A stretch of 60,274 nucleotides of DNA from positions 1-60,274 of the forward strand of contig JAIOZI010000027.1 of assembly GCA_021740785.1 (NCBI GenBank), given 5' to 3'. Source of the DNA: Melioribacteraceae bacterium. Its GTDB lineage: Bacteria > Bacteroidota > Ignavibacteria > Ignavibacteriales > Melioribacteraceae. Position 1 is the stretch's first letter. The number at the start of each line of letters is the position of its first letter. The notes under the pieces were generated by a model. That model made no database searches. It was not told the origin of the DNA and was given only the letters and a program-made list of their open reading frames with translations. This document shows positions 26,318-35,671 of this stretch, piece after piece. The position numbers were made by a program, and so were the translations under genes.

Positions 26318-27706
26318 ATGAAGTGGAAATTTATCTTTCTTATTTTATTCTCTTGCTTAACTACTTCTGCTCAAACTTATTACGAGGTATATTCAAAAAT
26401 TTTTCCAAAATCAGTTTTGGAACAAGATGAAAATTTTGAGAAAAAAGTGACGTTTTATGGCTCGATCAATCCCTCTTTGCTTTACTTCTACTTTGATTAT
26501 CTAGAAGCCAGGACTGACAATGACCTAAACAGAATTAATGCTGCAAATTACAAACTAGAAGTACTCGTAGTGAATGCCCTTTATCAACAAAAGATCTTTT
26601 TTGATAAACAAATCCAATTATTAAACGAAAGCAATTATAAAGGCGGGGCGGTAATTGAAGCAACTGGTTATTTGGAACCCAAGTTTAAGTATGCTTATAA
26701 AGTTGAATTAAAAACAAGAGGATTTGTTGATGTCGAAAAGCAAAACAAAATAACTTTTTTGTATTTAACAAAGGGCAATATTGCCGGAGATCTCTCTAAT
26801 AAAGATTATGCTGAAGAAACAGCTCGATTTTTTAAGTCGCAGGTTTCGAAATTTTCCACAGCTTACGAAGCAAAAGATAACCTTGATCAAAACGAAAAAG
26901 AACATTTAATTAATGAGGCAATTAAATATTACTATCTATTTGAATCTTCGCCGATAAATTATATTGATAAAAAACCATCATTTCAATTGTACGTTTTTAT
27001 TGTCGAACTACTACGCGGGAAATACAAAGAAACTTTCTCAGTAAGTGTTGCTTTTAATTACTTTTTGCTTACTGAGAAATATAAAATGTATAACTCGTTT
27101 TCTAAAACTTTTAACACATTTTTATATAATATCGACTATTCGAATAGCTGGGAGACTACACTTGAGCCTAAAAGTGCAGTAGAATTATCGGGCAAATATA
27201 TTTTAAATAAAAGAAAAGGTATTTTTTCTTTTATTAAGTTTGGAGCCAGTTATATATTTGCTTACAAGGCAGATAAAGAACCTGTAAGTTGGGGTCCATA
27301 CCTGGAAAGCATGTTAATCACTAACGGTATTGAATACTATAATAAAATAACTTTCAGTAATAGAGAAAATGAATCTCTCAGTGGCTATGGTATTTCCCTT
27401 GAAACCCCAATTTTTTATTTGATACCCTCTGTTTACATTACTGCCGGAGTTCAGTATTGGAGTTATAGCTATAGTTATAATATAGGAATGGAAAGTTTTG
27501 CCTATATAAAAGAGGCTTCTTCTCCTAAACAAATCATGAATGAGTTTGGCGAAGAAAGTTATTCTGGTACTTTTTCTAATATTAATCCTCTTTTCTCTGT
27601 AAATATCGAATTGTTTGACTACACAATAATCTCAGCTAAGTTTCTGAGTTCAAAAGATTTTTGGTTAAGGGCTGGCGTAAATTATTCTTTTGAATTAATG
27701 AATTAG
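26318..27706 (+). CDS. Predicted outer-membrane protein, paralogue 3 of 3
   Basis: 462 aa; signal peptide ends TTSAQT. It is closest to the 22960 paralogue: YYEVYSKIFPKS, FYGSINPSLLYFYF, LLNESNYKGGAVIEATG, and the beta-rich C-terminal half with GASYIFAYK, YITAGVQYWSYSYSY and FWLRAGVNYSF. The 245-bp upstream gap begins with sequence duplicated from behind the radical SAM gene, so gene and leader were probably copied together. Function unknown; likely barrel with a periplasmic helical domain. Confidence 0.7.
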   Translation: MKWKFIFLILFSCLTTSAQTYYEVYSKIFPKSVLEQDENFEKKVTFYGSINPSLLYFYFDYLEARTDNDLNRINAANYKLEVLVVNALYQQKIFFDKQIQLLNESNYKGGAVIEATGYLEPKFKYAYKVELKTRGFVDVEKQNKITFLYLTKGNIAGDLSNKDYAEETARFFKSQVSKFSTAYEAKDNLDQNEKEHLINEAIKYYYLFESSPINYIDKKPSFQLYVFIVELLRGKYKETFSVSVAFNYFLLTEKYKMYNSFSKTFNTFLYNIDYSNSWETTLEPKSAVELSGKYILNKRKGIFSFIKFGASYIFAYKADKEPVSWGPYLESMLITNGIEYYNKITFSNRENESLSGYGISLETPIFYLIPSVYITAGVQYWSYSYSYNIGMESFAYIKEASSPKQIMNEFGEESYSGTFSNINPLFSVNIELFDYTIISAKFLSSKDFWLRAGVNYSFELMN

Positions 27707-27756
27707 TCATCCGGTTTCTGTAATTTGAAGTAATCATTAATTATTACTCACTTACT

Positions 27757-29028
27757 ATGCAGAATAAATTCTATAATAAATTCGATTGCGAACGGCTTCA
27801 TGAAAGCAAGCGCACTGACGACTACCGGACCCCTTTTCAAATTGACCGCGACAGGTTAATTCATTCATCCGAATTCCGCAGGCTGCAGGGTAAAACGCAG
27901 GTGTTTTTACCCGGTGAATATGACTTTTACCGAACACGTTTAACTCATTCAATCGAAGTCGCACAGATCGGAAGATCGCTTTGTAATTATCTCACTAATA
28001 AATACACGGACTTGTTTTCAAAAGATTATTTTATTGACCCTGATCTTGTTGAAGCCTCTTGTTTGGCGCATGATTTCGGTCACCCGCCTTTTGGGCATGC
28101 AGGAGAAAGAACGCTTCATAAACTGATGAAACCATACGGAGCATTCGAAGGCAATGCGCAAACTCTGCGACTGATAACTGAAATTTTTTACACGGAAGAA
28201 AACCGGCGGCGCGGAATGAATCCAACCCGGGCTTTCGTTGACGGTATTTTAAAATACAAAACTCTTTTTGGTCAACTCGATGATCCTCCTAATCATTTTC
28301 TCTACGATTATCAAAAAGTGTTTCTGGAATTTGTTTTCGCTAATAGAAATTTTCCCGCGGAATTATTACCCGGCAGCAAGTTAAATGATTTCCGCAGTAT
28401 CGAATGCCAAATCATGGATTGGGCTGACGACAGTGCTTATATTATTAACGATCTTGTTGATAGTATTTCAGGCGGATTCTTAACAGTCACAAAAATTGAA
28501 TCATGGAAACGCGACAACGGAAATTTCTCTCAAACTCAAATTGCCTATCTCGATGAAATAATCGAATGGATGAAGACGAATAAATATAAAGCAAAGTTCG
28601 GATCGTTGATTGGCGAGTTCATTCGTACCTGCAGCATAAAAACCCGTTCTACCTTTATGGATGATTTAACAAACCGTTATAAATACGAACTCATTATTGA
28701 TGAAGAGATTTTTGAGCGGTCACAGCTTTATAAACAGCTCGCAGTTGAATTGGTCTTCCGCTCGTTCCAGCTTCACCAGATGGAATTCAAGGGCGATCAT
28801 ATGTTGATAAAAATATTTGATATCCTTAAAAATAATTACATCGATAAAAACGAAACATTGAACCTGCTTCCGAAATTTACAGGCAAGTTGATTAAACGCG
28901 AAGCTGATGCAATGGATAGAGCGCGTTTAATTTGTGATTATGTTGCCGGAATGACGGACTCTCACGCAATGCGCACATATAGAAGATTGTTCGATCCGGA
29001 TTACAGCTCGCTTGTCGATCTTGTATAA
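27757..29028 (+). CDS. dgt: Deoxyguanosinetriphosphate triphosphohydrolase-like protein
   Basis: 423 aa. HD-domain signatures: RDRLIHSSEFRRLQGKTQVF, RTRLTHSIEVAQIGR and the metal-binding HD in CLAHDFGHPPFGHAGE, then DWADDSAYIINDLVD. It should hydrolyse dNTPs to nucleoside and triphosphate, controlling dNTP pools. Length is that of the type-I/II dGTPase-like group. No signal peptide. The start ATG 27757 has no strong ribosome site, but the family N-terminus matches. Transcribed alone between the outer-membrane gene and the convergent SGNH hydrolase. Confidence 0.9.
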   Translation: MQNKFYNKFDCERLHESKRTDDYRTPFQIDRDRLIHSSEFRRLQGKTQVFLPGEYDFYRTRLTHSIEVAQIGRSLCNYLTNKYTDLFSKDYFIDPDLVEASCLAHDFGHPPFGHAGERTLHKLMKPYGAFEGNAQTLRLITEIFYTEENRRRGMNPTRAFVDGILKYKTLFGQLDDPPNHFLYDYQKVFLEFVFANRNFPAELLPGSKLNDFRSIECQIMDWADDSAYIINDLVDSISGGFLTVTKIESWKRDNGNFSQTQIAYLDEIIEWMKTNKYKAKFGSLIGEFIRTCSIKTRSTFMDDLTNRYKYELIIDEEIFERSQLYKQLAVELVFRSFQLHQMEFKGDHMLIKIFDILKNNYIDKNETLNLLPKFTGKLIKREADAMDRARLICDYVAGMTDSHAMRTYRRLFDPDYSSLVDLV

Positions 29029-29037
29029 TTATTTTGA

Positions 29038-29998
29038 TCAGTAATACTGCTCAATGTAATCAAATACTTTTCTGTGACCTTTAACCGAAAAGTGAATTCC
29101 ATCCGAGTATAAATAATAATCTTTATAATTATCTTCATTGCCCCTGAACGCTCTAGCACAGTTGATGATCTTCAAATCAAGTTTATCAAATAATTGTCTG
29201 AAAATTTCGGGGGGGGGGGGCAGAATAAGTTCTTAGCTGATATTCATAGGGTAAAATAAAAATTGTTAGTTCAACTCCCGACGCTCTGCATATTTCATTT
29301 ATTGAGTTCAACTTTAGAATTGCATTTTCAACAAGCTCCGGAAATTCGTTGTATACTTTGATATCGTGTTTATAGTACGCTTCCGATCTATCGCTGACGG
29401 TATTTTTAATAAAATGAAACATTTTGGAATTTTCCCGTAAAAAATCGAGTGCCGCACCCAAATAATTATTTTCGTTTGCGAATTGTGGGTTTTCTTTTCC
29501 CGGAAAATTCGAGTAAAGATCATTAAGACACCAAAAAATGTTTACCGAGCTGATGCCTAATTTATTGTTATCATCATACAACAGTTTTTCAACCACGTCT
29601 TTATAATTGTTAACATTATAGCCTATCAACGAGGCATTCAACACTCTTGGTGAATCAATTGAATTAGCCAGCCGCCCAGTAAATGTAGAATCATTCTCAA
29701 CACCGATTCCCATTGTTACTGAGTCCCCGATAATTAATAGATTTTTATCTGCATTTTTGTTGGAAGAATATTTCCAGAAACCCAATGAATCAACTTCTTT
29801 CATTGTCCCGTGAGATTTTCCAAATGAACCTGGATTTAAACCCGCGGATGAATAGTAAACGCTGTCGGAAATTAAATTGTGGTCTGTTCCGCTAAGTATG
29901 ATTTTGGTATCGAATACTCTTAAAAAGAATTCAAACAATAGGAATAAGGAGATAACCGCAACAACATTATAAACAACAAAGAGAATTTTCTTTTTCAC
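29038..29998 (-). CDS. SGNH/GDSL hydrolase, membrane-anchored, interrupted by a C12 tract
   Basis: The frame from 29998 encodes 270 aa and ends at 29186: an N-terminal membrane anchor (VVYNVVAVISLFLLFEFFLRVF), block I LLIIGDSVTMGIG, and YNVNNYK. It shifts at twelve Cs on the coding strand (29209-29220). In the next frame the C-terminus EIFRQLFDKLDL…SDGIHFSVKGH…YIEQYY continues to a stop at 29038, restoring block V with the catalytic Asp-x-x-His. Removing one C joins both parts into about 320 aa. As written the product lacks the catalytic His. Phase variation or a homopolymer error are both possible. Confidence 0.8.
29209..29220. repeat. Poly-G/C homopolymer of 12
   Basis: Twelve consecutive G on the plus strand, in the middle of an otherwise AT-rich SGNH hydrolase gene. 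Tract lengths of 8, 11 or 14 would keep the gene in frame; 12 does not. It is the longest G tract noticed in the window. Confidence 0.95.
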
Positions 29999-30049
29999 TA
30001 GAACAATTATTTATTATAAAAAATATTAGAAGAAAGCTATTTAATTTCC

Positions 30050-30448
30050 TTAAGTATTCCAATCTGTGTTCTGTATAACCACTCTATATCCATCCGGGTC
30101 CTCAAACGTTTTTCCTTTAACATCCCAATAAGGATTGAAAGATTTTACTTCTTTGAATCCGGCTTCCATCATCCTGAGGCATCGTGAATTCCAATCATCA
30201 ATACCGGGAAAATAAAACACAAGGAGATTATCTTCGGTCGGCGCTCGTCCCGCTTCATGCCCCGATTTACTTGTAAATTCAAGATGATAAGATTCACCGG
30301 GAATTCCGAGCATCACTCCGTCAAAACCGGAATGATTTTCGAAGCTTCCCAATATTTCAAATCCCAATCCATCTTTATACATTCGCAAAACCTGCCGGAG
30401 GTTGTTGGTCGGGCGGGCGACTCGCATTTTTATTTCAGAAGACATCAA
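30050..30448 (-). CDS. VOC-superfamily (glyoxalase/bleomycin-resistance) protein
   Basis: 132 aa with the two-module VOC pattern: an N-terminal half from RVARPTNNLRQVLRMYKDGLGFE to YHLEFTS, and a C-terminal half ending in GKTFEDPDGYRVVIQNT. His and Glu residues in YHLEF and the DPDGYRVV strand are the likely metal or ligand positions. The substrate is unknown. Start is either of two adjacent Met codons. Upstream exonuclease III ends 13 nt before it, so the two probably share a transcript. Confidence 0.88.
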   Translation of the reverse strand: MMSSEIKMRVARPTNNLRQVLRMYKDGLGFEILGSFENHSGFDGVMLGIPGESYHLEFTSKSGHEAGRAPTEDNLLVFYFPGIDDWNSRCLRMMEAGFKEVKSFNPYWDVKGKTFEDPDGYRVVIQNTDWNT

Positions 30449-30461
30449 TCATACTTTCAAA

Positions 30462-31235
30462 TTATATCTTCAATTCAATTCCAACGGGACAATGATCCGA
30501 GCCCATCACATCTTGCATTATAAACGCATTGGTGATATTTTTCCTCAGATTATCGCTGATAAAAAAGTAATCAATTCTCCAGCCTACATTCCTATCGCGT
30601 GCACGTGTCAACATGTCCCACCATGTGTAAAGTTCACCGGCATCTGTAAACATCCGAAGTGTATCTATAAATCCTTCGTTAAAAAATTTATCCATCCACT
30701 CGCGTTCTTCGGGCAGAAATCCCGATGTCTTTTCATTTGCTTTCGGACGGGCGAGGTCAATTTCCTTATGGGCAGTATTTACATCTCCGCAAATTATGAT
30801 TTTCTTCCCCTTGCTTTTTAAGTCAGCCGCATGTTTCCGGAAGGCTTCGTAAAAATCCATTTTATATTGCAGCCGCTCTTTCGATCTTTTTCCATTGGGA
30901 TAATAAATGTTGTACAAAACAAAGTTTTTATATTCGGCAATTATCGTTCTGCCCTCGCTGTCAAATTGGGGAATACCCAAACCATACTGAATTTTGATCG
31001 GCTCTTCCTTTGTATAAATCACTACTCCGCTGTAGCCTTTCTTTTCAGCTTCGGCAAAATATGATTTGTAACCTGGTACGTTTATCAATTCATCATTAAG
31101 CTGCTCTTTCCATGCTTTTGTTTCCTGCAGACAAAGGATATCAGGCTGCTCCTTCTCAAACCATTCGAGAAATCCCTTTTTTGAAACGGCTCTTATTCCG
31201 TTTACATTCCAACTAAGCAATCTATATTTTTTCAT
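30462..31235 (-). CDS. xth: Exodeoxyribonuclease III (AP endonuclease)
   Basis: 257 aa from ATG 31235, preceded by GAAGGG; the longer frame to 31346 adds a hydrophobic non-family extension. EEP-family motifs: [65 protein letters not shown] and the terminal [11 protein letters not shown] with the catalytic Asp-His. It acts in base-excision repair at abasic sites. Probably followed in the same transcript by the VOC protein. Confidence 0.95.
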   Translation of the reverse strand: MKKYRLLSWNVNGIRAVSKKGFLEWFEKEQPDILCLQETKAWKEQLNDELINVPGYKSYFAEAEKKGYSGVVIYTKEEPIKIQYGLGIPQFDSEGRTIIAEYKNFVLYNIYYPNGKRSKERLQYKMDFYEAFRKHAADLKSKGKKIIICGDVNTAHKEIDLARPKANEKTSGFLPEEREWMDKFFNEGFIDTLRMFTDAGELYTWWDMLTRARDRNVGWRIDYFFISDNLRKNITNAFIMQDVMGSDHCPVGIELKI

Positions 31236-31353
31236 AAAGAACCCTTCTACGTTTATTATTAATAAGCCAAATATAATAATGGATGGATAAAATATCTTGC
31301 CGAGTGTGTCTCTGAACGAGAAAGCAAAAATATGCTTTTCGAACATGTCAAGT

Positions 31354-31426
31354 ATTCACTGACTCACTAACCTAAAAACTCATAAACTCAACAACCTAAT
31401 AACTTATTAACTCAATAACCTAATAA
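31354..31426. repeat. Low-complexity intergenic repeat (AACTCAATAACCTAATAAC family)
   Basis: About 70 bp built from variants of ACTCA, ACCTAATA and AATAAC units directly after the GTPase stop. It contains the 19-mer AACTCAATAACCTAATAAC, also present in reverse complement at 50041-50087. No coding potential. Confidence 0.8.
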
Positions 31427-32416
31427 CTAAACATGCAGTTCCACAATATCGCCGTCGTGCAGAATATGATCTTTGCCAACCTTTTGACCATCATGAACTT
31501 CCTTTCCCCAAACACGTGCACTCTTTAAATTTTCTAAAAAATCTTTATGAACCGCTATTGCAAAATCTTCAACACAAGCGTTTTCTTTTAAAACAAATGG
31601 TTTTGATTTGTCTGCTTCTTCATGCGGTGGTTTAGAAAAAACTCTTATCACTCTCAATTCTTTAATTACAAAGTTGAGTAATTCTTCAAGATTTCTTCCT
31701 TCCTTTACAGATACCGGTAGCAGCGTCCACCCTTCTTCTCTAAGCAATTCGTTAAGAACATCGAAATCATCGTCAAGCGCTTCACCGTCATCTTTATTAA
31801 CCGTTACGATCATCGGGATACATTTCGTTTTAGTATCGCCGTCACATTTAGGCGTATGACGCGGAACCACTCGAATTTTTTCAAGCGTGTCAACCGTTTT
31901 CTGAAACTGCGGGATAGGGAATGCCTGTAGATCAATCATGATAAGAATTAGATCAGAATTTTTAATTAAGTCGGCAAACTCAGGTTCAACGTAATCGCGG
32001 TCAATTGCCGGTGTATCGATTAATTGAATATGTACACCTCTGTGATCCAGCATGCCCGGTGTCGGCGCCCAGGTTGAGAATGGACTTTCGGATATATCCG
32101 GTTCTGCGTGTGTTAACTTTTTTACCAGCGAAGACTTACCAACATTTGCCGCTCCGATTACTATAACCCTTGCGTCCCCCTCTTTTTCAATATGAAAATT
32201 AGATTCGAATTTAGCGCTCTTCTTTTTCGATTGCTGCGCCTGCGATTTTATTTTTGATAATTTTTTTCGAAGATCTGCCCTGAGTTTATCCGTCCCCTTG
32301 TGCTTCGGTATTGTACTCAGCAGTTCTTCAAGTGCATCCGATTTTTCCTGCGGATCGATTGCTTCTTTGTAACGCCTTTCGGCATCAAAATATTCGGGAG
32401 GTAAGTTTGTTGGCAT
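31427..32416 (-). CDS. DRG/Obg-type GTPase with C-terminal TGS domain
   Basis: 329 aa. An N-terminal helical region rich in Lys and Ser (about residues 40-70) is followed by the G domain: G1 GAANVGKSS near residue 87, G3 DTPAIDRDYVEPEFADLI, G4-like TVNKDD near residue 207 and G5-like PVSVKEGRN. Residues about 262-329 form a TGS domain (ACVEDFAIAVHKDFLENLKSARVWG). This is the layout of DRG-like GTPases, which in archaea and eukaryotes associate with ribosomes; bacterial copies are uncharacterised. Short low-complexity repeat lies just past its stop. Confidence 0.88.
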   Translation of the reverse strand: MPTNLPPEYFDAERRYKEAIDPQEKSDALEELLSTIPKHKGTDKLRADLRKKLSKIKSQAQQSKKKSAKFESNFHIEKEGDARVIVIGAANVGKSSLVKKLTHAEPDISESPFSTWAPTPGMLDHRGVHIQLIDTPAIDRDYVEPEFADLIKNSDLILIMIDLQAFPIPQFQKTVDTLEKIRVVPRHTPKCDGDTKTKCIPMIVTVNKDDGEALDDDFDVLNELLREEGWTLLPVSVKEGRNLEELLNFVIKELRVIRVFSKPPHEEADKSKPFVLKENACVEDFAIAVHKDFLENLKSARVWGKEVHDGQKVGKDHILHDGDIVELHV

Positions 32417-32568
32417 AGTTATTTATCCTATTTAGTTGAGAATAATAACCGGATGATTTCGAAATTTATTTGTAGAAAATTGTGTTGTTAAATAACAAAT
32501 ACTTTTTTCAACTCAATATTTTCTTCTTTCTTTTTTTCAGAAGCTGATCTTACATTTCTTTACGCTGA

Positions 32569-32640
32569 TTAGACAGCACCATGTTTCTTAAACGCTTCTA
32601 TTATTGGTTCAATTACAGATGGTATTTCTCTTTTAATCAT
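32569..32640 (-). pseudogene. Truncated nucleotidyltransferase-like partner gene
   Basis: ATG 32640 overlaps the stop of the preceding small gene and opens a 23-codon frame, MIKREIPSVIEPIIEAFKKH plus GAV, then stop. I recall nucleotidyltransferase (AbiEii-like) partners that start with a similar helix before a GGSVAS motif. That motif is absent here, so if the assignment is right the gene has lost its catalytic body. Assignment rests on a short match. Confidence 0.4.
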
Positions 32641-32926
32641 TTTTACTTTTGGTATAATAAGATTTCACTTTGTTGAACATATCATCACCATATTGATGTT
32701 TGATAAAAATCAATTTTAACTCGCTTTTATCTAGACCCGGGTTGCTTCGTGTAATTGCCCTCATTGATAGCTTTCTTGTAATAGCGCTGAGTTCGAATAC
32801 TTTAGAAATTCTTTCGGAAACATTTTTTCCACGAATCAATTCGATTAATATTTTTTCTACTTTTGGATTAGTGTCGCCTGCGGGAAAACGCATTTTTATT
32901 CTTTTTCCTTCTAACATTTCTCGCAA
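32633..32926 (-). CDS. Small hypothetical protein, possible antitoxin-like partner
   Basis: 97 aa from ATG 32926; an internal ATG at 32893 (MRFPAGDTNPKVEKILIELI) is also plausible and has AGAAGGA upstream. The pattern DTNPKVEKILIELIRGK, SAITRKLSMRAITRSNPGL and IKHQYGDDMFNKV resembles small helical proteins that I recall preceding AbiEii-like nucleotidyltransferases. Next to it lies a truncated frame fitting that partner. It follows the SMUG2-like gene by 5 nt. Function unproven. Confidence 0.55.
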   Translation of the reverse strand: MREMLEGKRIKMRFPAGDTNPKVEKILIELIRGKNVSERISKVFELSAITRKLSMRAITRSNPGLDKSELKLIFIKHQYGDDMFNKVKSYYTKSKND

Positions 32927-32931
32927 AGTAA

Positions 32932-33606
32932 TTAAAATGAATTTAAAACCGTAATATATTTTTCAAGATATTGATCGAGTTTCTTAAGTCTGTACTGCAT
33001 TATAAACCTGGGATGATCAAACGTAATAATCTGCTTCCAAAATTTTAACTCCTCATTGATTTCTTTTAGATACTTTTCATTCTTTTTACCCAAACAAATT
33101 ACGGCTCTATTTTCGGCTCCGAATGAAATTTGCTGATTCAATAATCTAATAATTTCCGGTTTCAATGATTTATAAATTTTTTCAGAATCGTAAAAGTTAT
33201 AATTCCTTCCCTCTTTAATTAACGCAAGCGGATAAACAGCCGAAATAAAAAACTTTTCATAAAACCTTTTAACTCCGCCGAAGGAATCGATTAGTGAATA
33301 AACAAATCGACTCGAAAGCTCCGGTTTTTTATCGAGATTATTTTTTATCCCGCATTTTACTTCAAGATTTATCGGATCAGTAAAACCGATACCCGTTACA
33401 CCACCGCCAAATCTGCCCGGATTAATACCAATGATATAAATCCGTTTATTGTTATCGTTGAAATATTCTTTGTAGAATTGTTTAACTAATTTGCTCGTAA
33501 TTTCATTTTCGTACGGATTCATAACGGTCACACCGTGAGTTAACCTCCCCGGTGTTTTAAGATTCACAAAGAATTCCGTTGCTCTGCTTCCGAAAGTTTT
33601 TTTCAT
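32932..33606 (-). CDS. SMUG2-like uracil-DNA glycosylase (DUF4918)
   Basis: 224 aa. The active-site segment YIIGINPGRFGGGVTGIGFTDP near residues 57-78 and the C-terminal DHPRFIMQYR, which holds the catalytic-type His, match the SMUG2/DUF4918 group of uracil-DNA glycosylases. The middle contains SRFVYSLIDSFGG and FFISAVYPLALI. It should excise uracil from DNA. Length is normal for the group. It is followed closely by the small gene at 32926. Confidence 0.85.
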   Translation of the reverse strand: MKKTFGSRATEFFVNLKTPGRLTHGVTVMNPYENEITSKLVKQFYKEYFNDNNKRIYIIGINPGRFGGGVTGIGFTDPINLEVKCGIKNNLDKKPELSSRFVYSLIDSFGGVKRFYEKFFISAVYPLALIKEGRNYNFYDSEKIYKSLKPEIIRLLNQQISFGAENRAVICLGKKNEKYLKEINEELKFWKQIITFDHPRFIMQYRLKKLDQYLEKYITVLNSF

Positions 33607-33673
33607 TTAAGAATTTCCCCGCAACCAATTACTCAATGCCTGAGAATTTCTAAATTTATTATCGATTTAAAAG

Positions 33674-34267
33674 TTATTTGCTACTCAAATTTTCGACAGC
33701 AAACTCGCTGAAATTGGGCAAATTTTTCCAATCAACCGGACCGTTTTCGAATCGATATCTAAACCTCGCAAGTACTATAGTTCCCCAAGCCTTTTCAAAA
33801 TATTCGTAACACTTATCCCATTCCTCACCGTCACCCCAGCCTGTTTGTAAAAACTTCACTCTTGTTGAGTTTTCATCCAACTGCTGAAACCGGATCAAAA
33901 CAACAGTTCTTTGATGATTTCGAATCGTTGGTAAACTCGGCGGGGAATCCCAAGTAAATGAAAACATTTTTCCGGGTTCATGTGATAACACCACATTATT
34001 TTCCGATCCCCGCTGACCTTCAGGAGCTTCCGGGAAAAAATAGATGTGATATTTTCCAAACAACTCTGCATTTACATCGCTGCCCGGAGCAAAGAATGTT
34101 TGAACACCCTTATTTGTTGCCCACGCGTTGTATGCATCTTCTGCCGCAGCGTTAACAGTAAATTCAAAATACAATTTTCGTTCGTTCATTGATTGTCCCC
34201 CGGTATAATTATTTACTAAAAGAAGAAAAATGAAAAACGCGATTAAATAATCCTTTCTATTCATCAA
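33674..34267 (-). CDS. SRPBCC/AHSA1-like protein with N-terminal signal
   Basis: 197 aa. An N-terminal hydrophobic segment (YLIAFFIFLLLVNNYTGGQS) looks like a signal peptide or anchor, unusual for this family. The remainder is the Activator-of-Hsp90-ATPase/START-like fold: FEFTVNAAAEDAYNAWAT, GKYHIYFFPEAPEG, FSFTWDSPP, RTVVLIRFQQLDENSTRVKFLQTGWGDGEEW and a C-terminal helix. It would bind a hydrophobic ligand. Substrate unknown. An internal Met (MNERKLYFEF) could give a cytoplasmic form. Confidence 0.8.
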   Translation of the reverse strand: MMNRKDYLIAFFIFLLLVNNYTGGQSMNERKLYFEFTVNAAAEDAYNAWATNKGVQTFFAPGSDVNAELFGKYHIYFFPEAPEGQRGSENNVVLSHEPGKMFSFTWDSPPSLPTIRNHQRTVVLIRFQQLDENSTRVKFLQTGWGDGEEWDKCYEYFEKAWGTIVLARFRYRFENGPVDWKNLPNFSEFAVENLSSK

Positions 34268-34442
34268 GCCCTCAGTATTTTTTTTGGATATGAATTTAAT
34301 TCAGCAGAAGATCAGACGCAAATTTTCACAGAGTATCTACAATTTAGAAATCTGATTTAAGACAGTATTATTATGGGCTGTTTTTTTATGGATTATCTTA
34401 ATTAGATTAATGTTACTTTCGAACAAAAAAACAAGGAACATT

Positions 34443-35498
34443 ATGAGGTATGTGTTTTCAGTGTTAATACTTTTGCTTCCCCTGGTTAGTATAAGTGGAG
34501 AAGATAAGAATCAAATTCATCAAACCCCGCCCGCCGATTCAATCCAAATTCGATATCAAGAAATATTTAAAAATATATTAAAGAATTCTGAGAATTATTT
34601 ATATAAAGGCAGACTTAATGAAGGTATAAATTTACTAATAACCGCTGCCGGCATCGCAAAACAAGCCGGCGACCCGGAAAATAAAATGAGAATTTACACT
34701 CAGCTCGGGAAATTGTCTGCATTTAAATCCTTTACTGAAAATGTAGGATATGACGAAACAATAACTTTCCTGGATACGGCTGTTGCTCTTGCACGGAAGT
34801 TAAATGACAAAAAAGAATTGGCAAATGCTCTTACATACAAGGGCTTTTCTCTTTATGCAAAAAAGTATAACAAAGATGAGGGAGAATATCCCGCTGCGCT
34901 GAAATATTTTAATGATGCATTAAGCATAAGAAAAAATATTAACGATAAGCGCGGCGTTGCCGAGTCGTATATTTACATCGGGATAATCAATGAAAGGCTT
35001 GGAGATAATGAAACCGCTCTAAAATATTACAATGATGCTTTAAAAATTTCCGAAGAAAATAATTTTAAGCTGGAGTTATCCTATGCTGCAAGACACATAG
35101 CATTTCAGCAATCTGCAAGGGGAGAAACAAAGAAAGCGCTTGAAAACTTTTTGTTATCACTCAAACTTCGCGAAGAAATTGGATTTAAAATTTACCTTCA
35201 TTTCAGCAACTTATCAGTAGGAAACACATACTCGGAATTGAAAGAATATAGCACGGCGCTGGCTTATTATAATAAAGCTCTAGCTATTGCGGATGAATTA
35301 AATTCTGCCAGAGTAAAAGTATTGTGCGAACTTTCTATTGGCGATACGTTAATGGAACTAAACAAAAAACCCGGTGCGGCAGCACATTTTAAAAATGCAC
35401 TGCGGCTATCGAAGGAAATCGACTATCCCCGTGGAATAAAATTGGCAAATAACCGGCTGGAAAAATTCTCAAAGCAAATAAAAAATGGGAATGAATAG
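34443..35498 (+). CDS. TPR-repeat protein, exported
   Basis: 351 aa from ATG 34443, preceded by AAGGAA, giving a signal peptide (LLLLPLVSISG). Residues about 90-330 are tandem TPR units: ALKYFNDALSIRKNINDKRG, ALKYYNDALKISEENN, ALENFLLSLKLREEIG and ALAYYNKALAIADELN. TPR solenoids bind proteins; in related bacteria such exported TPR arrays often form the sensor part of two-component proteins, but here no kinase domain follows and the gene ends normally. Partner unknown. Confidence 0.85.
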   Translation: MRYVFSVLILLLPLVSISGEDKNQIHQTPPADSIQIRYQEIFKNILKNSENYLYKGRLNEGINLLITAAGIAKQAGDPENKMRIYTQLGKLSAFKSFTENVGYDETITFLDTAVALARKLNDKKELANALTYKGFSLYAKKYNKDEGEYPAALKYFNDALSIRKNINDKRGVAESYIYIGIINERLGDNETALKYYNDALKISEENNFKLELSYAARHIAFQQSARGETKKALENFLLSLKLREEIGFKIYLHFSNLSVGNTYSELKEYSTALAYYNKALAIADELNSARVKVLCELSIGDTLMELNKKPGAAAHFKNALRLSKEIDYPRGIKLANNRLEKFSKQIKNGNE

Positions 35499-35634
35499 CC
35501 TGCCGCAGATCAAACACTTGTTGTTATAATTAGGTTCTTGATTTATAAAAATGAACAATCTTATAATGATATTGATTTCTAGTCAATCAAAAAAAATCCC
35601 CGAAACTCACCAATTTTAAAAATTATTTGCTATA

Positions 35635-35660
35635 TTGATACTATCATATGATAGTATCAA
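35635..35660. promoter_or_regulatory. 26-bp perfect palindrome at the Fic gene start (putative operator)
   Basis: The half-site TTGATACTATCAT at 35635-35647 is followed directly by its exact reverse complement through 35660. It lies 11 nt before the preferred Fic start at 35672, and an alternative ATG at 35648 is inside it. Position and perfect symmetry suggest an operator, perhaps for autoregulation by the Fic protein's C-terminal winged helix. A transcript hairpin hiding the ribosome site is an alternative. Confidence 0.7.
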
Positions 35661-35671
35661 AAAAGAGCATT

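Noticed and set aside
30402-30821. 139-aa open frame on the plus strand
   Set aside because: Antisense to a clear exonuclease III gene, Cys-rich translation without family features.
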